From NCBI RefSeq assembly GCF_001258055.1, contig NZ_CVRM01000036.1, positions 85,760-149,759 on the forward strand: a DNA stretch of 64,000 nt, written 5' to 3'. Position numbers and translations under genes: made by a program. Every line of letters begins with the position of its first letter. Within the stretch, counting starts at the first letter, position 1. The stretch comes from Phaeobacter italicus. GTDB taxonomy: Bacteria; Pseudomonadota; Alphaproteobacteria; Rhodobacterales; Rhodobacteraceae. The notes below the pieces were generated by a model. That model searched no databases, was not told the DNA's origin, and saw only the letters and a list, made by a program, of their open reading frames with translations. Below are positions 26,599 through 34,103 of this stretch, piece after piece.

Positions 26599-26975
26599 GA
26601 CGTTTCAAGGACCGTAACACTCAGCCCCGCAATACCGTTCACCACAGCAAGAAAATCGGTCAGCCGCTGCGCAGTGACCCTGTTCCCGAGAGAGACAATT
26701 AAGGAAAGCGTTTGCGCATTCTGTTGCTGCGGTTTCAACCGGTCCTTGAGGTCGCTCAACTCAGCATCGCGGCCATTTACCCGAAGCGTATCTGCCTGAA
26801 GCGAAACAAAAACTGGTCGGCGATCCTGCGGATTGTTGCCGCCCGCGGCAGCGGTCAGTTCGACTTCACCAAAGCGGGAAAAGGTTGATGACAGCATGAA
26901 AAACAGCAGAAGCAGAAAAATGACGTCAATCAACGATGTCATCGAAAGCGGACGCCTGCGTTTGGCCCTACGCAT
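26595..26975 (-). CDS. exbD: ExbD/TolR-family protein (canonical Asp17)
   Basis: The 126-residue protein has a short basic cytoplasmic N-terminus (RRAKRRRPLS), one membrane helix with the proton-relay residue Asp17 (MTSLIDVIFLLLLFFMLSST), and a periplasmic domain. It fits standard ExbD length. With ExbB it converts proton flow into movement of TonB. It overlaps exbB by eight bases and the second exbD by four. Confidence 0.9.
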   Translation of the reverse strand: MRRAKRRRPLSMTSLIDVIFLLLLFFMLSSTFSRFGEVELTAAAGGNNPQDRRPVFVSLQADTLRVNGRDAELSDLKDRLKPQQQNAQTLSLIVSLGNRVTAQRLTDFLAVVNGIAGLSVTVLETS

Positions 26976-27621
26976 GGGCGTGATGTCGGATGGGGGCAGT
27001 CACGTGCCGGATGTCACTGCGGGGCGCCAGAAACATCTGGATCGCCTTTTGGGCAAATACGCGGTCGGCATCCATCCGGCTCTCAAGAATGCTGAGCAAC
27101 ACAGCTGTCGGCATCGCGACGGCAAGGCCAACAGCTGTTGTCAGAAGCGCGACCCAGATCCCACCTGCCAAGATAGACGGATCAACCTGCGCCCCGGCCT
27201 CCTGCAAGGCCTGAAACGCTGTAATCATGCCCAAAACAGTTCCAAACAACCCTAAAAGCGGGGCCAGCTGTGCGACAGAATCCAACAGGCGAAAGCCCCG
27301 CTCAAGCCTTGCAAACCGAGTTTCAGCCTCGGCTTCCAGACGAGAAAACTCCGCTTCGCCTTCTACGGCCATGCCCATAACAGCTGCGAGATAGCTGGAG
27401 GATTTTTCGAGATGGCGGAGTGCGTCATCACGCTTGCCCTGGTCCCAATCTGTTGCTGCAAGATGGAGGTGATGGTGTTTTCCCACCCCGGCGGCAGCAA
27501 ACTGCCAGAGCTTGTAAAGAACCACTGAAAGGACAATCACCGATAAACCGCAGAGCAGCAGAACGACTGGCCCACCAAGATCGTAGAGCGCCAGCAGGGG
27601 CGACAGCACATCATCCATCAT
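26968..27621 (-). CDS. exbB: ExbB/MotA/TolQ proton channel subunit
   Basis: This 217-residue protein has three membrane segments. Family core motifs are LAPLLGLFGTVLGMITAFQA and GIWVALLTTAVGLAVAMPTA, near residues 118-137 and 150-172. It forms the channel ring around the ExbD dimer. It overlaps the upstream exported-protein gene by four bases and the downstream exbD by eight, so the five genes form one transcript. Confidence 0.92.
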   Translation of the reverse strand: MMDDVLSPLLALYDLGGPVVLLLCGLSVIVLSVVLYKLWQFAAAGVGKHHHLHLAATDWDQGKRDDALRHLEKSSSYLAAVMGMAVEGEAEFSRLEAEAETRFARLERGFRLLDSVAQLAPLLGLFGTVLGMITAFQALQEAGAQVDPSILAGGIWVALLTTAVGLAVAMPTAVLLSILESRMDADRVFAQKAIQMFLAPRSDIRHVTAPIRHHAHA

Positions 27622-28052
27622 CCGAGCAGCTCCACGTCAGTGCGAGAGGTCAGGGAAAGCCCGCCGGTACACATCTGATTGGGCAAGACGGTCTCGTCCG
27701 AGCCGAGACACGTTTCGGCACCATTGATCAGGACAGCCCCAAGATGCGCGCAATTCAGATCTGGCAGAACAAACTGGCGCACCCGTGGCCGCCCCGTCGG
27801 AAGGTCGGCAAAATCAAACAGCATCAGCCGATCAACGTGTTGATCGTTGTCCAGCAAGACGGTTTCGAAAACCACTTGTCCGATATCTGCAGAATGCGTG
27901 TTTTCAGCCAGAAAGCTGATCCGGCAACTGGTTTCGATGGTTTCGACCGAGTTGAGCTCAATGGAAAGCCCGGCATCTTTCTGTTCCGCGGCGCCAAGGT
28001 CCGGGGCCAGAGTGATCAGAGAGAGGATGAGTAAGTTCCAAGAATTTCGCAT
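27618..28052 (-). CDS. exported protein of unknown function at head of the TonB-ExbBD operon
   Basis: The protein is about 144 residues with a Sec signal peptide (MRNSWNLLILSLITLAPDLG, then AAEQ). The mature part contains four cysteines (ETSCRISF, PDLNCAHLG, AETCLGSD, NQMCTGG) that could form two disulfides, and its beta-rich character looks periplasmic. I do not recognise the family. The start at 28052 is preferred because the signal peptide begins there and AGG lies upstream; in-frame Mets at 28073 and 28154 are less likely. Translational coupling to exbB (four-base overlap) suggests a part in TonB-dependent uptake. Confidence 0.6.
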   Translation of the reverse strand: MRNSWNLLILSLITLAPDLGAAEQKDAGLSIELNSVETIETSCRISFLAENTHSADIGQVVFETVLLDNDQHVDRLMLFDFADLPTGRPRVRQFVLPDLNCAHLGAVLINGAETCLGSDETVLPNQMCTGGLSLTSRTDVELLG

Positions 28053-28267
28053 GCTGTCAGCCTGAGGTTTCATACAAACATCTGGCTGGGCAACACCCAT
28101 CGCTGGACGGCCAAACCCTATCAACGCCGGGCCGCAGGCGCAATACCTTATCAAAACACTTTGTTTTTCCAGCAGCGAACGAACTACCTTTCAGCAAGTT
28201 TGGTGGATTGTCGCAACTCGGTTTCGAATCCCCTCCCATCACATCGGGATCCAATAAGCAGGATTAT

Positions 28268-28295
28268 GTAAATTCAGGCCGAGGCCTGATTTACA
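28268..28295 (-). terminator. hairpin downstream of the aldehyde dehydrogenase
   Basis: GTAAATTCAGGCC (28268-28280) pairs with GGCCTGATTTACA (28283-28295) with one bulged A and a 2-base loop, 14 bases beyond the ALDH stop. It has an A/T-rich lower stem and no long T tract on the minus strand. Confidence 0.6.
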
Positions 28296-28308
28296 ACCGA
28301 CATTCCTT

Positions 28309-29787
28309 TCATCGCATCACAAATGGATTCGCCATTGGTGTGTCAGAGGTATTGATCCAGGTGGTTTTGGTTCGGGTGTAGTCTTGAATGGCTTCAAGGC
28401 CTGCCTCTCTTCCGTAGCCAGATTGGCCATAGCCGCCAAATGGCGCGATGGGTGAGACTGCGCGATATGTGTTGACCCAGCAGATCCCCGCCTTCAGCCG
28501 AGATGACACGCGGTGAGCGCGCGCCAGGTTTTCGGTAAACACGCCGGAGCCGAGCCCAAACTCGGTCTCATTCGCAAGGGCGATGGCCTCTTCTTCGGTG
28601 TCAAATGGCAAAAGCGACATGACAGGGCCGAACATTTCAACCTTTAAGGTTTCGATGTTCGGATTCGGGCATTCAACCAAAGTCGGCGCCATGTAGTTTC
28701 CCGGGCGGTCAAGGCGTTCACCGCCAAAGCGGATTTTTGCGCCTTGCTCTTTCGCTGCGGCAAGGGTGGTTTCGATTTTTGCGATCTGGGCCGCTGTGCA
28801 CAGCGGGCCAATATGGGTTCCTGCATCCAACGGATCACCCACGACAACAGACTGCATCTTTGCTTCGATCTTGGCGATGAGCGCGTCGAGGATCGGGCGA
28901 TGGATCAGTCCACGAGACCCGGCAACACAGCTTTGGCCCGAGGCCCCGAAATTACCCGCGATGAGCCCGTTGGCCGCGCCTTCCAGGTCTGCGTCATCAA
29001 AAACCAGGATGGGAGATTTGCCACCCAGTTCCAGTGTTGTCACAGCAAAATTCTCGGCTGAGTTGCGAACCACATGGCGCGCGGTTTCTGGTCCGCCGGT
29101 AAAGGCGATCCGGTCGACATCGGGGTGCCGTGTCAGTGGGATGGCGCAATTTTCCGCGTCACCAGTGATGACGGAGACCACGCCGGGTGGAAAGCCCGCC
29201 TGTTCGATCAGGCGCGCAAACTCCAGCATTGGTGCGGGGGCAATTTCAGAGGCTTTGAGCACCACAGTACAGCCCGCCGCCAATGCAGGACCGAGTTTTG
29301 TCGCGGTCAAGAACATCTGGGCGTTCCACGGAACAACCGCCACAACCACCCCAATCGGTTCACGACGGGTAAAGACATGCATGTCCGGTTTGTCGATCGG
29401 CAATACGGCGCCTTCGATCTTGTCAGCAAGCCCTGCATAGTAGCGATAATAATCAGCCACATAGGCGGTTTGGCTGGCTGTTTCAGCAAGTAGCTTGCCG
29501 CTGTCCGTAGTTTCGATTTCTCCCAAACGGGCCGCGTTTTTCTCAACCAGATCAGCCAGACGGGACAGAAGTTTGCCACGGGCGGTCTGGCTGATGTCTC
29601 TCCATGCCGGATCAGACAACGCGCGGCGGGCCGCGGCAATTGCCCGGTCAACATCATCGGGCGCTGCGCAGGCGAAACTGGCCCAGTCCTCGCCCGTTGC
29701 GGGGTTCTGAGAGGTCATCACCTGACCTGCCGATCCTTCGGTCCAGATGCCATCAATGAACAGTTGAAAATGTGTCCGTTGGGTCAT
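28309..29787 (-). CDS. aldehyde dehydrogenase of the LLM monooxygenase operon
   Basis: The protein is 492 residues. Catalytic Glu253 (TTLELGGKSP) and Cys287 (SGQSCVAGSR) are present, with the PWNAQ motif near 153 and the NAD loop FTGGPE near 229-234. It is in the betaine-aldehyde/aldehyde dehydrogenase group, but that group is broad. Last gene in the AA_synth-hydrolase-flavin reductase-LLM-ALDH operon, nine bases after the LLM gene, it probably oxidises an aldehyde released by monooxygenation or hydrolysis. A hairpin follows. Confidence 0.88.
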   Translation of the reverse strand: MTQRTHFQLFIDGIWTEGSAGQVMTSQNPATGEDWASFACAAPDDVDRAIAAARRALSDPAWRDISQTARGKLLSRLADLVEKNAARLGEIETTDSGKLLAETASQTAYVADYYRYYAGLADKIEGAVLPIDKPDMHVFTRREPIGVVVAVVPWNAQMFLTATKLGPALAAGCTVVLKASEIAPAPMLEFARLIEQAGFPPGVVSVITGDAENCAIPLTRHPDVDRIAFTGGPETARHVVRNSAENFAVTTLELGGKSPILVFDDADLEGAANGLIAGNFGASGQSCVAGSRGLIHRPILDALIAKIEAKMQSVVVGDPLDAGTHIGPLCTAAQIAKIETTLAAAKEQGAKIRFGGERLDRPGNYMAPTLVECPNPNIETLKVEMFGPVMSLLPFDTEEEAIALANETEFGLGSGVFTENLARAHRVSSRLKAGICWVNTYRAVSPIAPFGGYGQSGYGREAGLEAIQDYTRTKTTWINTSDTPMANPFVMR

Positions 29788-29796
29788 GGGGCGTCC

Positions 29797-30831
29797 TCAC
29801 TGAAACTTGGGCATGACGGTGTCGATAAACCGGGCGAGAGACGCACGCTTGCGCTCAAAACTCATTCCGCTGTCGATCCAGTATGAAAATTCATCATAGC
29901 CCAGATCCTGATATCTCCGCAGCCGATCTGTGACCTGATCTGAGGTGCCAATGGTCAGATCTCTGGCAAGGTTCTTTGCAGCCATCAGGCCGTTCGCAGC
30001 AATATCGTCGTCGGTCAGCGGCTCTATCAATCCCTGACGCACGGGGCGTTTGTTTTGAAACCATGCGCCAAAGTAATTGTAGAAGCGAGACAGTTCATGT
30101 GCCGCACGCCCGACATCTGCATCGTCCGCGCCGACATACGTATGGTGCAGCAACATGATTTTGGGGCGCTTGCCATCGTGTTTTGCACAGGCCGCATTGA
30201 AGCGCACCATCAGGGTTTCTATCTCTTCCTGCCCCTGCCAAAGAGGTGTCACCTGAATATTGAACTCGTTTTCCACGCCAAATTCATGGCTGTTGGGGTC
30301 GCGTGCAGCAATCCAAATTGGGGGGCCGTCTGATTGGACAGGCTTGGGCGCTGCGGTTGTTGACGGGAACTGAAAAAACTCTCCCTCATGGCTGCAATCA
30401 CCGGCCCACAGTTTGGGCAACAGGGGCGCGATTTCACGCATTCTCTGCCCAGCTTCCCAAGGGTCCAGACCGGGATGCAGACGCTCGTATTCATAAGAAT
30501 ATGCACCACGCGCGATGCCAAGTTCGATCCGCCCGCCCGTCATCAGATCGGCTGCAGCGGCCTCTCCTGCCAGTTTGATCGGATGCCAGAACGGGGCGAT
30601 CACCGTCCCGGTGCCCAACCGCACGTTTTTGGTATGATGAGACAGATCAACCAGTGACATCAGGGGGTTGGGCGCGATCGTAAAGTCCATCCCGTGGTGT
30701 TCTCCGGTCCAGACAGCGCGCATTCCTGCGTCATCGGCCATCTTGCAGAGTTCGATGAACTCCTCATACAGGCGGTCCTGGGGTTGGTCGGCGCTGGTGC
30801 GCTCCATATGAGCAAAGAGAGAAAACTCCAT
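29797..30831 (-). CDS. LLM-class flavin-dependent monooxygenase
   Basis: This 344-residue bacterial-luciferase-fold (TIM barrel) protein shows AVWTGEHHGMDFTIAPNPLM near residue 40-59, LGTGTVIAPFWHPIKLAGEA near 72-91, and GGRIELGIARGAYSYEYERL around 99-118, all typical of LLM enzymes. It uses reduced FMN supplied by the flavin reductase encoded three bases upstream to insert oxygen into its substrate. This resembles two-component systems such as RutA/RutF, but this protein is not clearly RutA. The substrate is unknown. Confidence 0.88.
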   Translation of the reverse strand: MEFSLFAHMERTSADQPQDRLYEEFIELCKMADDAGMRAVWTGEHHGMDFTIAPNPLMSLVDLSHHTKNVRLGTGTVIAPFWHPIKLAGEAAAADLMTGGRIELGIARGAYSYEYERLHPGLDPWEAGQRMREIAPLLPKLWAGDCSHEGEFFQFPSTTAAPKPVQSDGPPIWIAARDPNSHEFGVENEFNIQVTPLWQGQEEIETLMVRFNAACAKHDGKRPKIMLLHHTYVGADDADVGRAAHELSRFYNYFGAWFQNKRPVRQGLIEPLTDDDIAANGLMAAKNLARDLTIGTSDQVTDRLRRYQDLGYDEFSYWIDSGMSFERKRASLARFIDTVMPKFQ

Positions 30832-30834
30832 CCA

Positions 30835-31755
30835 TCAGGTCCTTTCTGAGAAACGGTGGACATCGCCGGTTTCGGCAGTGCCGAGATATAGGGAAAAATC
30901 CCCCTGACGGCTTTCTGTGGCAAAACGAGACATCATCGAGGTGATTGAGGGTGTCACAAAGGTTGCATCGGCCAGAGCGTTGAGCGGAACTGCCGTCAGC
31001 CGACCCGCGCGCGAGGGAGGCTCTGACAGGGAGGCAAGGATGTAGACGAAATGGGCCTGCCCGCTGTCAAAGACGGAATAAGCGGCACGGAGTTGCGTGT
31101 TATACCCAGCCGTAGCGAGATGGCTGCGGAGCAGACTGCGAAGCTGCGACTGATCCTGTATTTCGATTTGTGGCGGTCGAAGACCTTCTGACGTGGCCTC
31201 GAGGTAAACCTTGCCCTCATGTTCGATGATGGCCCCGGCCAGCGTAGGCGCTTGGGTGGTTTCAAACGCCTTGCGCTCCAGTCCGATGCTGAAATAGCGA
31301 CCGTTTGAATACCCCAAACCCGGCCCATCGCGGTGGTTGTAGGTTTCGACCTGCCCCAACAGAATCTCGTGATCGCCTGCATCGACAAGCTCGCGGGTTT
31401 TGCAGGAAAACTGAGCCACCGCACCGTCAATCAGGGGCACGCCGTTGGCGGCCAACCGGTATGGGGATCGTGCAAATCGATCTCCCTTGAAGCTAGCAAA
31501 AGTATTGGAGATTTCCTCCTGCCCTTCTGCCAAAACGCTGACCCCGAAGTAGTCGCAGGATGCGAAGTGATCGAACGTTGACAGGAACTTTCCGGGGCAG
31601 ACAAGCAACAATGGTGGGTCCAGGGACACCGAAGAAAAAGAGTTCGCAGTAAATCCAACGGGCGTGCCTTGGGGATCAACCGTGGTGACAATCGTGACAC
31701 CAGTCATAAATCGGCCAAAAGCCTGCCGCAGGTCACGCGGATCAATGGTGGTCAT
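30835..31755 (-). CDS. flavin reductase with long C-terminal extension
   Basis: Residues 1 to about 165 are a flavin reductase domain of the RutF/HpaC type: LRQAFGRFMTGVTIVTTVDP, GFTANSFSSVSLDPPLLLVC and the GDHEILLGQVE strand with its His are clear. Residues about 175-306 form an additional domain of roughly 130 residues (starting near RKAFETTQAPTLAGAIIEHE) that I cannot assign. Single-domain relatives are 160-180 residues long, so this one is nearly double. The start at 31755 follows GGAGG and overlaps the upstream hydrolase stop by four bases; the larger open frame upstream is the hydrolase in another frame. It provides reduced flavin to the LLM monooxygenase. Confidence 0.85.
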   Translation of the reverse strand: MTTIDPRDLRQAFGRFMTGVTIVTTVDPQGTPVGFTANSFSSVSLDPPLLLVCPGKFLSTFDHFASCDYFGVSVLAEGQEEISNTFASFKGDRFARSPYRLAANGVPLIDGAVAQFSCKTRELVDAGDHEILLGQVETYNHRDGPGLGYSNGRYFSIGLERKAFETTQAPTLAGAIIEHEGKVYLEATSEGLRPPQIEIQDQSQLRSLLRSHLATAGYNTQLRAAYSVFDSGQAHFVYILASLSEPPSRAGRLTAVPLNALADATFVTPSITSMMSRFATESRQGDFSLYLGTAETGDVHRFSERT

Positions 31756-32540
31756 TGCCAGACCTCCTTGAGGAACTGAAACAGGGCTGTGTTGACGTCG
31801 CCCGGATGGGTCATCGGCATCATATGTGCGGCGCCTTCGACGATCTGGGCCCGTCCGCCGGGGCAAATTTCCGCCATGGTTTCGGCCATTGCGGGGGTCG
31901 AGTTTGGTTCCAACTGCCCTGTCATGAAAACCGCCGGGCACCGGATCCCGCTCAGATCGGATCGTGATGGTTTCTGGCTTTGTGCAAAAGCGGTGTAGGC
32001 CAGTTTATAGCCCATCGGCGACACCTCCGAGAGCCAGGTATGGCAGGCCGCGCGTTGAGGGGGCTGATCCGTTCCGAACCAGCGCTCCAGGGTCGGTGAC
32101 GGATCTGTCGGCGTTTCGCCATCCAGTGCAGAGGCACGCGAGCAAACTGCAGAAGACGCCTCGCTGCTGCGTTCAAACACCGCGTTCAGGGCAACCAGCC
32201 CCTCGACCAGCTGGGGAAACCGTGTTGCCAGTTCGACAGCGATCATGGCCCCCATTGAATGGCCGACAATAACAGCCGGGCTATTCAGGCTTTGTAGAAC
32301 ATGACCCATGCGATCGGCGTAATCCGAAAGTGTTTCGAGCCCCGCATCCAGCGGGCTTAGGCCGTGGCCGGGCATGTCCGGTGCTGTCAGCTGATAATGG
32401 GACGTCAGCGCATCAAGCTGCGCGCCCCAGGCCTCTGCCCGCAAGCCAACACCGTGCAGGAGCAAAATCGGCCGACCTGTGCCTGCCCTAACGGCCGCTA
32501 GCCCAGCGTGTTCAGACCGCGGCCGGGTTGTCCACGTCAT
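31752..32540 (-). CDS. alpha/beta-hydrolase of the LLM operon
   Basis: This 262-residue alpha/beta-fold hydrolase has the oxyanion segment LLLHGVGLRAEAWGAQLDAL, nucleophile elbow VIVGHSMGAMIAVELATRFP (Gly-His-Ser-Met-Gly) at about residues 90-109, and a late His in EGAAHMMPMTHPGDV. It probably opens a lactone, ester or amide formed by the monooxygenase. The start at 32540 overlaps the AA_synth gene by 29 bases; a slightly later start is possible, but the first strand begins soon after. The last four bases overlap the flavin reductase start. Confidence 0.84.
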   Translation of the reverse strand: MTWTTRPRSEHAGLAAVRAGTGRPILLLHGVGLRAEAWGAQLDALTSHYQLTAPDMPGHGLSPLDAGLETLSDYADRMGHVLQSLNSPAVIVGHSMGAMIAVELATRFPQLVEGLVALNAVFERSSEASSAVCSRASALDGETPTDPSPTLERWFGTDQPPQRAACHTWLSEVSPMGYKLAYTAFAQSQKPSRSDLSGIRCPAVFMTGQLEPNSTPAMAETMAEICPGGRAQIVEGAAHMMPMTHPGDVNTALFQFLKEVWQ

Positions 32541-33111
32541 GACCCAACTCCTTGAGATCCTGATAGCGATCACCGATGCGGTGATGGGGTCTGCCGGTGG
32601 TGGCGGCGCCCAGTACAACCACGACTTCATCGTCACGCGGAGCATCTGGGACAGAGAACTGTATGGTCAGGTAGTGTGACCGACGACCGGCATCATTCTT
32701 GTCCATCAAGGGAACCATGATTGGTGCGTTGGCGGGCCCGCGGGTGTTGGTAAATGCCAGATAGGATTTTGCATCGACCGCCTGGCGGTAATGGTTTCCA
32801 AATCTCAAGGTATGGATGAGGCCGGAGGCGTGTTCTATTTCGCCATCCAAGCCTACAACAGCCGCTTTCCCGTAGGCTTCGATCGCTTGGCCGCTGCCAG
32901 CCAGGGCAATCATACGCTCGGTCATCAATTCACCGAGTACCGGCCCGTAGGCGTAGATCTCTGGGTTCAGATCCTCTACATACCTGCCTGCCCAAGGGTT
33001 TTTCAAAACCACCGCGACTGCGAACATGCGCCAGGGTGTTTTTGCCGGGCGAAAGCCCTCGATCAAGACTTCCTCGTCGTAGGTGACGATTTTTCGAATT
33101 TCCGGTTCCAT
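32512..33111 (-). CDS. AA_synth ("amino acid synthesis") family protein
   Basis: This 199-residue protein matches the AA_synth family (formerly DUF1185) as I remember it: it opens EIRKIVTYDEEVLIEGFRPA, has a VAVVLKNPWAGRYVEDLNPE segment and a C-terminal half with TNTRGPANAPIMVPLMDKND and a SHYLTIQFSVPDAPRDDEVV strand. Despite the family name no reaction is firmly established. It is first in an operon with an alpha/beta hydrolase, flavin reductase, LLM monooxygenase and ALDH, so a catabolic step (ring opening or hydrolysis of an amide) is more likely than biosynthesis here. The start at 33111 is the Met-Glu-Pro; the longer frame lacks support. Confidence 0.8.
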   Translation of the reverse strand: MEPEIRKIVTYDEEVLIEGFRPAKTPWRMFAVAVVLKNPWAGRYVEDLNPEIYAYGPVLGELMTERMIALAGSGQAIEAYGKAAVVGLDGEIEHASGLIHTLRFGNHYRQAVDAKSYLAFTNTRGPANAPIMVPLMDKNDAGRRSHYLTIQFSVPDAPRDDEVVVVLGAATTGRPHHRIGDRYQDLKELGHDVDNPAAV

Positions 33112-33186
33112 GCTGCTTCTCCTGTCGCGCAAGAAGACGTTAGGAACAGGCGAATTTTTTGACAAACGAATGAATTATGTGCTTAC

Positions 33187-33205
33187 CCATTAGCGATACT
33201 AATGG
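33187..33205. promoter_or_regulatory. LysR-type inverted repeat upstream of the AA_synth/LLM operon
   Basis: CCATTAG (33187-33193) and CTAATGG (33199-33205) are perfect 7-bp arms with a 5-base spacer, 12 bases before the LysR start and 76 before the AA_synth start. Size and position fit the recognition box of the divergent LysR regulator. Confidence 0.65.
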
Positions 33206-33217
33206 CTGAGTTGCGCA

Positions 33218-34063
33218 ATGAGTAAATCTCTTCCTCCATTGACTTGGTTTCGCTCTTTCGAGGCGGCTGCACGGACGCTCAGTTTTACTGCAGCGGCAGA
33301 AGAAATCGGGCTCACGCAATCTGCTGTCAGCCAACAGGTCAAATCCCTGGAAATGCGATTGGGGGTCGATTTGTTTGTCCGTCGAACACGTGGCCTTGCC
33401 TTGACAGACGCCGGGCGCAAACTGTTGCCAGAGGTTGGCAGCGCGCTTGAAATGCTATCGGGGGCTGCCGCCAGATTTGACATCGGCGCGGCGGGCGACC
33501 TCCTGACTGTTGCGACTTCTGTCAGTATTGCACAATGGGTCATCGCCCCTAACCTGGCAGCCTTCAAAACGCAGAACCCTGAGATCAGGTTGCGGATCCT
33601 CAGCGCAATCTGGCCTGATGATTTTCACGCCTCCCGTGCGGATGTGCAAATTCGGTTCGGCTCAGAGAAGCAGGTAGGCGCGGGCTCTCAGCGCTTGTTG
33701 CCGGATCACCTGATTGCCGTGAAATCGCCAAACCTAGAGACTGATTTCGGATCCTGCCCGCTGATCGAAACCGTGGGAACATCCAACGGCTGGGCGACTT
33801 GGGGCGAAGCAAACGGCCCTGTCCAAGAGCCGACGGTCTTTGCAGACACATATGGGATGGCCCTGCAATTGGCCGTCCATGGCAACGGCGTCGCCTTGGT
33901 GAGTGAGCTTGTCGCCAAACACGCGGTCACATCCGGGTTGGTGGTGCAGGCCCATCCCGGTCAGATCGAGAGCAAAGAGGGCTACTTCTTGTCTATCAAT
34001 GAGGAGTTGCCTGCGGCTTGTGTCTTTCGCGATTGGCTAAGGACGCAGCTTGCTGCGGGATGA
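33218..34063 (+). CDS. LysR-family regulator (GcvA-like) of the LLM operon
   Basis: This 281-residue LysR protein has the GcvA-type opening LPPLTWFRSFEAAARTLSFT and recognition helix IGLTQSAVSQQVKSLEMRLG. The effector domain begins near residue 90 (GDLLTVATSVSIAQWVIAPN). It is divergent from the AA_synth operon and separated by 106 bases that contain a 19-bp inverted repeat. Regulation of that operon is the inference; the ligand would be a pathway compound. A clear terminator follows the stop. Confidence 0.88.
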   Translation: MSKSLPPLTWFRSFEAAARTLSFTAAAEEIGLTQSAVSQQVKSLEMRLGVDLFVRRTRGLALTDAGRKLLPEVGSALEMLSGAAARFDIGAAGDLLTVATSVSIAQWVIAPNLAAFKTQNPEIRLRILSAIWPDDFHASRADVQIRFGSEKQVGAGSQRLLPDHLIAVKSPNLETDFGSCPLIETVGTSNGWATWGEANGPVQEPTVFADTYGMALQLAVHGNGVALVSELVAKHAVTSGLVVQAHPGQIESKEGYFLSINEELPAACVFRDWLRTQLAAG

Positions 34064-34096
34064 AACCGGGACTGATGGCCCCGGTTTCCATTTTAT
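34062..34096 (+). terminator. intrinsic terminator after the LysR gene
   Basis: GAAACCGGG (34062-34070) pairs perfectly with CCCGGTTTC (34080-34088), followed by CATTTTATT. It overlaps the LysR stop codon region and lies in front of the convergent receptor gene's stop. Confidence 0.78.
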
Positions 34097-34103
34097 TCTT
34101 ACG

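Noticed and set aside
28220..28232. tRNA T-arm-like GGTTTCGAATCCC, possible tRNA fragment or attachment site
   Set aside because: No 5-bp T-stem pairing, no acceptor or anticodon arm nearby, no integrase and no matching repeat in the window.
29797..33111. Assignment of the LLM operon to the Rut pyrimidine pathway
   Set aside because: RutB, RutC and RutE equivalents are absent, an AA_synth protein and an ALDH are present, and the flavin reductase has an extra domain.
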